Assembly: GCA_003519205.1 (NCBI GenBank)
Contig: DOXE01000332.1
Span: forward strand, 1-7,267
DNA length: 7,267 nt
DNA from: Chloroflexota bacterium
GTDB taxonomy: Bacteria > Chloroflexota > Anaerolineae > Promineifilales > Promineifilaceae
Reading direction: 5' to 3'
Both the position numbers and the translations under genes were made by a program. Within the stretch, counting starts at the first letter, position 1. Each line of letters begins with the position of its first letter. A model generated the notes under the pieces. That model was not told the DNA's origin. It searched no databases and saw nothing but the letters and a program-made list of their open reading frames with translations. Below, in pieces: positions 5,194 through 7,267 of the stretch.

Positions 5194-6293
5194 CCATCCG
5201 CCAACTCGACTATGATAGGGTTGCCCGGGCTTTGGATGACGCTTTGGCTCGAGCCGTTATTCAGGAAGAAAAAGAGGGCATCCGGCAGTTGGATCTCTTC
5301 TCTGATCAGTTGGTTATCTTTTCAGATCAGCATAAAGGAGCTCGAAACGGGGCTGATGATTTCCAAGTTGCCGAAGGAGCTTATAACGCCGCTTTAAGTT
5401 ATTACAATCAAATGGGATATTCGCTGGTGACCCTGGGTGATGTGGAGGAATTATGGGAAGAGCGTCCACAGCCAGTTATCCAATCTTATCCTAAAACCTT
5501 CGAACTGGAATCACAATTTCACCAGGCCGGCCGCTACCTTCGCATCTGGGGTAATCATGATGATAATTGGCGTTATCCTGACCAGGTACAAAAGCACCTG
5601 GTTCCCGTCTACGGCGGCCAGATGCTGGAGGTCCGAGAAGTGACACTCTTTCGTGTTATCGATGGGGGTGATAGGATCGGCGACTTGCTGATCCTCCACG
5701 GCCACCATGGTACGTTGGATAGCGATTACTTCAGCGATTTTTCTCGATTGTTAGTCCGCTATCTCTGGCGACCCTTCCAACGTCTAACAAAAATCCCCTC
5801 CAATACCCCAGCCACTGATTGGCAATTACGTCACAGCCACAACATCGCCATGTACAAGTGGACTGAAAAGCGCCAAAAGATGGTCCTCATCGCCGGTCAC
5901 ACACATCGGCCGGTTTTTAAATCTCTAGCCGATAAGTCCCAGATTCAGAAAGAGATAAATTCCATGCGCCAATTGTTATCGGCCAAGCCTGGCGATAGAG
6001 AACTGCAAAAACAGCTTGAACAGCTTGAAGAGGAGTGGCAGTGGATTAAGACCGAACAACAACCCCGAAAACAAGGCCAATCCGGAGTAGAAGCCGAAAT
6101 TGAGCGGTTCGTCAGTCAGCGTAAACCCAGCTATTTCAATACTGGCTGCTGTTGTTATCCTGATGGTGATATCACCGGCATTGAACTGGTAGGAGGTGAG
6201 ATCCGATTAGTTCGATGGCCAGACGATAACGGCCAGCTAAACCGCAATATCCTCGCCCGGACGTCCTTGCGTGATGTCTACAAGCAACTATGA
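5190..6293 (+). CDS. Calcineurin-like metallophosphoesterase with coiled-coil-like insertion
   Basis: The 367-residue product belongs to the calcineurin-like phosphoesterase superfamily, two-metal hydrolases of phosphate esters or pyrophosphates. The core motifs appear in order: FSDQHKG (D46, H48), LGDVEELWE (D84), GNHDD (N122, H123), HGHHG (about 170-174) and AGHTHRP (H237, H239). Layout and motif style recall LpxH-type UDP-diacylglucosamine pyrophosphatase relatives, but the substrate is not determined. A charged stretch at about 245-310, rich in Gln, Glu and Lys and probably a coiled coil, separates the last metal motif from a final beta segment (YFNTGCCCY, about 315-323, then IELVGGEIRLVRW). 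No signal peptide or membrane helix is seen. The GTG start has AGGT at 5178-5181 and overlaps a short upstream frame by GTGA. The N-terminal 30 residues are helical-looking. Its stop lies six bases from that of the convergent TrmB-type gene. Confidence 0.88.
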   Translation: MTIRQLDYDRVARALDDALARAVIQEEKEGIRQLDLFSDQLVIFSDQHKGARNGADDFQVAEGAYNAALSYYNQMGYSLVTLGDVEELWEERPQPVIQSYPKTFELESQFHQAGRYLRIWGNHDDNWRYPDQVQKHLVPVYGGQMLEVREVTLFRVIDGGDRIGDLLILHGHHGTLDSDYFSDFSRLLVRYLWRPFQRLTKIPSNTPATDWQLRHSHNIAMYKWTEKRQKMVLIAGHTHRPVFKSLADKSQIQKEINSMRQLLSAKPGDRELQKQLEQLEEEWQWIKTEQQPRKQGQSGVEAEIERFVSQRKPSYFNTGCCCYPDGDITGIELVGGEIRLVRWPDDNGQLNRNILARTSLRDVYKQL

Positions 6294-6299
6294 GAGTAA

Positions 6300-7088
6300 T
6301 TACCTGTCAAGGCTTTCGAAGATACGCCTATCTTCCGGTTCAAGCCGCTCTAATAAGTCAGATCCCAATCGGGCATAGATCCTTTGCGTGAAAAGCTCCA
6401 TCCAAACGAACTGCCGGGCAATGAGGGCCAGGTCAGGGTTGCGAGTGATGGTGGCTCGCATGACTTGCTTGGCGGTAGAACCGGCGATCAACACCTCGCC
6501 ATGTTCGATGGCCACCAGAAGCGTACCTGTTAATTCCTGCAATTCACTTTCCAGCGGCGGGTGACGGGCAACCCGGCCGCAATCTAAATCGTCTTCTCCC
6601 GTGAGCAATGTGTTAACCTTTAAGCCGCGTGCGCATGCGGCTGTGATATCTTCGCGAAGTGCTGCCAAATCATCGTCGGTAAGAACAAGATAGACGTTAC
6701 TATTTGCCTCTTGTAACATCCTATTTGCATAGGCTATTACAGACGTCCGCCCTTCGATAGACCACACCCTGTCGTCCTGGGTTTCTTCATAAAGCGCTTC
6801 GAGGCCATTCCGCAGCCCCGAGATCAAACGTTCGTGTTCAGATTCGTGGCGGGATAATAGAGTCTTTGGCGGCAGCGGCCGATACAATGTAGCTCGCCCT
6901 TCCATTGTTTCCAATACCATCCCTCTTGCGTGCAGCCGGCTTAAGTTTTCGTAGACCATGGAACGAGGGACGCCTGATGTCTTGCTTAAATGGTAGCCTG
7001 TGGCCGGATAATCACGCAACAAGGCAAGATAGATCTTAGCTTCATACTCGGTAAAACCGATTTGCATCAATTCGTTTAATAGGTCCAC
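6300..7088 (-). CDS. TrmB-family transcriptional regulator
   Basis: The 262-residue product has an N-terminal winged helix-turn-helix of the TrmB type. It opens LMQIGFTEYEAKIYLALL (about residues 7-24). The recognition region TSGVPRSMVYENLSRL (about 37-52) follows, then a wing ending GRATLYRPLPP (about 64-74). A helical linker (about 76-103) precedes a C-terminal sensor-like domain with alternating strands and helices (VWSIEGRTSVIAY at 108-120; VYLVLT at 132-137; TLLVAIEHGEVLIAG at 189-203). This is the layout of TrmB-family and related phospholipase D-like sensor regulators, many of which respond to sugars in archaea; the effector here is unknown. GTG 7088 is supported by GGAAGG (7096-7101) seven bases upstream. 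The promoter just behind carries a palindrome on its -35 box, suggesting autoregulation. Its target may be itself or a gene beyond the right edge. Confidence 0.9.
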   Translation of the reverse strand: MDLLNELMQIGFTEYEAKIYLALLRDYPATGYHLSKTSGVPRSMVYENLSRLHARGMVLETMEGRATLYRPLPPKTLLSRHESEHERLISGLRNGLEALYEETQDDRVWSIEGRTSVIAYANRMLQEANSNVYLVLTDDDLAALREDITAACARGLKVNTLLTGEDDLDCGRVARHPPLESELQELTGTLLVAIEHGEVLIAGSTAKQVMRATITRNPDLALIARQFVWMELFTQRIYARLGSDLLERLEPEDRRIFESLDR

Positions 7089-7095
7089 TATCTAA

Positions 7096-7101
7096 CCTTC
7101 C
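7096..7101 (-). promoter_or_regulatory. Shine-Dalgarno GGAAGG supporting the GTG start of the TrmB-type gene
   Basis: On the minus strand GGAAGG is followed by seven bases and GTG 7088, ideal spacing for a non-ATG start. No in-frame ATG comes before residue 8. Confidence 0.6.
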
Positions 7102-7147
7102 GATAACTCTATCTTACCTGAAGGCCAAGTTTTTTCGAATATTGATG

Positions 7148-7176
7148 ATTACATTTAAAGATCGTGAGGTCGTCAA
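7148..7176 (-). promoter_or_regulatory. Sigma-70/sigma-A promoter of the TrmB-type gene
   Basis: The minus strand reads TTGACG (7176-7171), a 17-base spacer, then TGTAAT (7153-7148). Each box matches five of six consensus bases and the spacing is optimal. Transcription would begin near 7141, giving a leader of roughly 50 bases. This is the best promoter in the window. Confidence 0.75.
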
Positions 7177-7187
7177 CCGGCCGGTTG
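7174..7187. promoter_or_regulatory. Perfect 14-bp palindrome CAACCGGCCGGTTG, probable operator
   Basis: The sequence is its own reverse complement over all 14 bases. It overlaps the first three bases of the -35 box of the TrmB-type gene (7171-7176) and extends upstream. A dimeric regulator bound there would block polymerase, so autorepression by the adjacent regulator is the simplest reading. On the plus strand, TATAAT at 7192-7197 lies just beyond and might serve a rightward gene outside the window, but it has no recognisable -35. Confidence 0.65.
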
Positions 7188-7210
7188 CAAATATAATCAA
7201 TGAGCTTGTT

Positions 7211-7226
7211 ATTTTGTTTTCAAAAT
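7211..7226. repeat. Small AT-rich hairpin ATTTTG-TTTT-CAAAAT
   Basis: Six-base arms (7211-7216 and 7221-7226) flank a TTTT loop in the AT-rich right edge. It is thermodynamically weak and could be chance. Nothing else is recognisable to the end of the window. Confidence 0.25.
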
Positions 7227-7267
7227 CGTTGGCTTCTTCTGATTATAGGTAAACCCCAAAAAGTTTT

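Noticed and set aside
4992..5204. 70-residue minus-strand frame across the phosphoesterase leader
   Set aside because: It overlaps promoter-like sequence and the phosphoesterase start, and has no recognisable motif or plausible partner.
6294..6299. Bidirectional terminator between the convergent phosphoesterase and TrmB-type genes
   Set aside because: Only six bases separate the stops, and I see no stem-loop with T-runs on either side.

Overview
The window looks like an accessory stretch of a bacterial chromosome of middling GC content. The gene mix (a TrmB-type regulator, an M64 peptidase, a DUF427 remnant, a decayed beta-propeller repeat protein and a C-rich heptamer tandem repeat) is most reminiscent of a Chloroflexota bacterium. 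That assignment is inference: no rRNA or taxonomic marker is present, and C-rich heptamer repeats also occur in filamentous cyanobacteria. Several starts are preceded by clear Shine-Dalgarno sequences, and the best promoters are of the ordinary sigma-70/sigma-A type.

Layout. Positions 81-1271 (+) encode a 12-helix MFS transporter, whose last codons and stop lie inside a C-rich heptamer array (1255-1310). The convergent gene at 1317-2492 (-) encodes an M64-family zinc metallopeptidase with no visible signal peptide. A divergent spacer (2493-2718) separates it from a small CxC/CxxC protein (2719-2979, +). Next comes a start-less DUF427 C-terminal fragment (3025-3249), then an intact short-chain dehydrogenase (3283-4071, +) whose catalytic region resembles chlorophyll b reductase-like (NYC1/NOL) SDRs. 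Positions 4107-4724 hold a decayed beta-propeller pseudogene. A 465-base non-coding stretch (4725-5189) contains two exact TATAAT boxes and two inverted repeats. It leads into a metallophosphoesterase (5190-6293, +) with a coiled-coil-like insertion. Six bases beyond its stop ends a convergent TrmB-family regulator gene (6300-7088, -), which has a near-consensus promoter and a perfect 14-bp palindrome on its -35 box.

The genes do not form an obvious pathway or defence system. The window alternates intact single genes with gene remnants, as expected of a turnover region. The most interesting signals are regulatory or structural: the heptamer array that supplies a stop codon and a G-quadruplex-capable strand, the palindrome inside a 19-bp promoter spacer upstream of the phosphoesterase, and the probable autoregulatory operator of the TrmB-type gene. 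I found no RNA genes, CRISPR arrays, transposases or convincing intrinsic terminators, and no evidence for a new multi-gene system.
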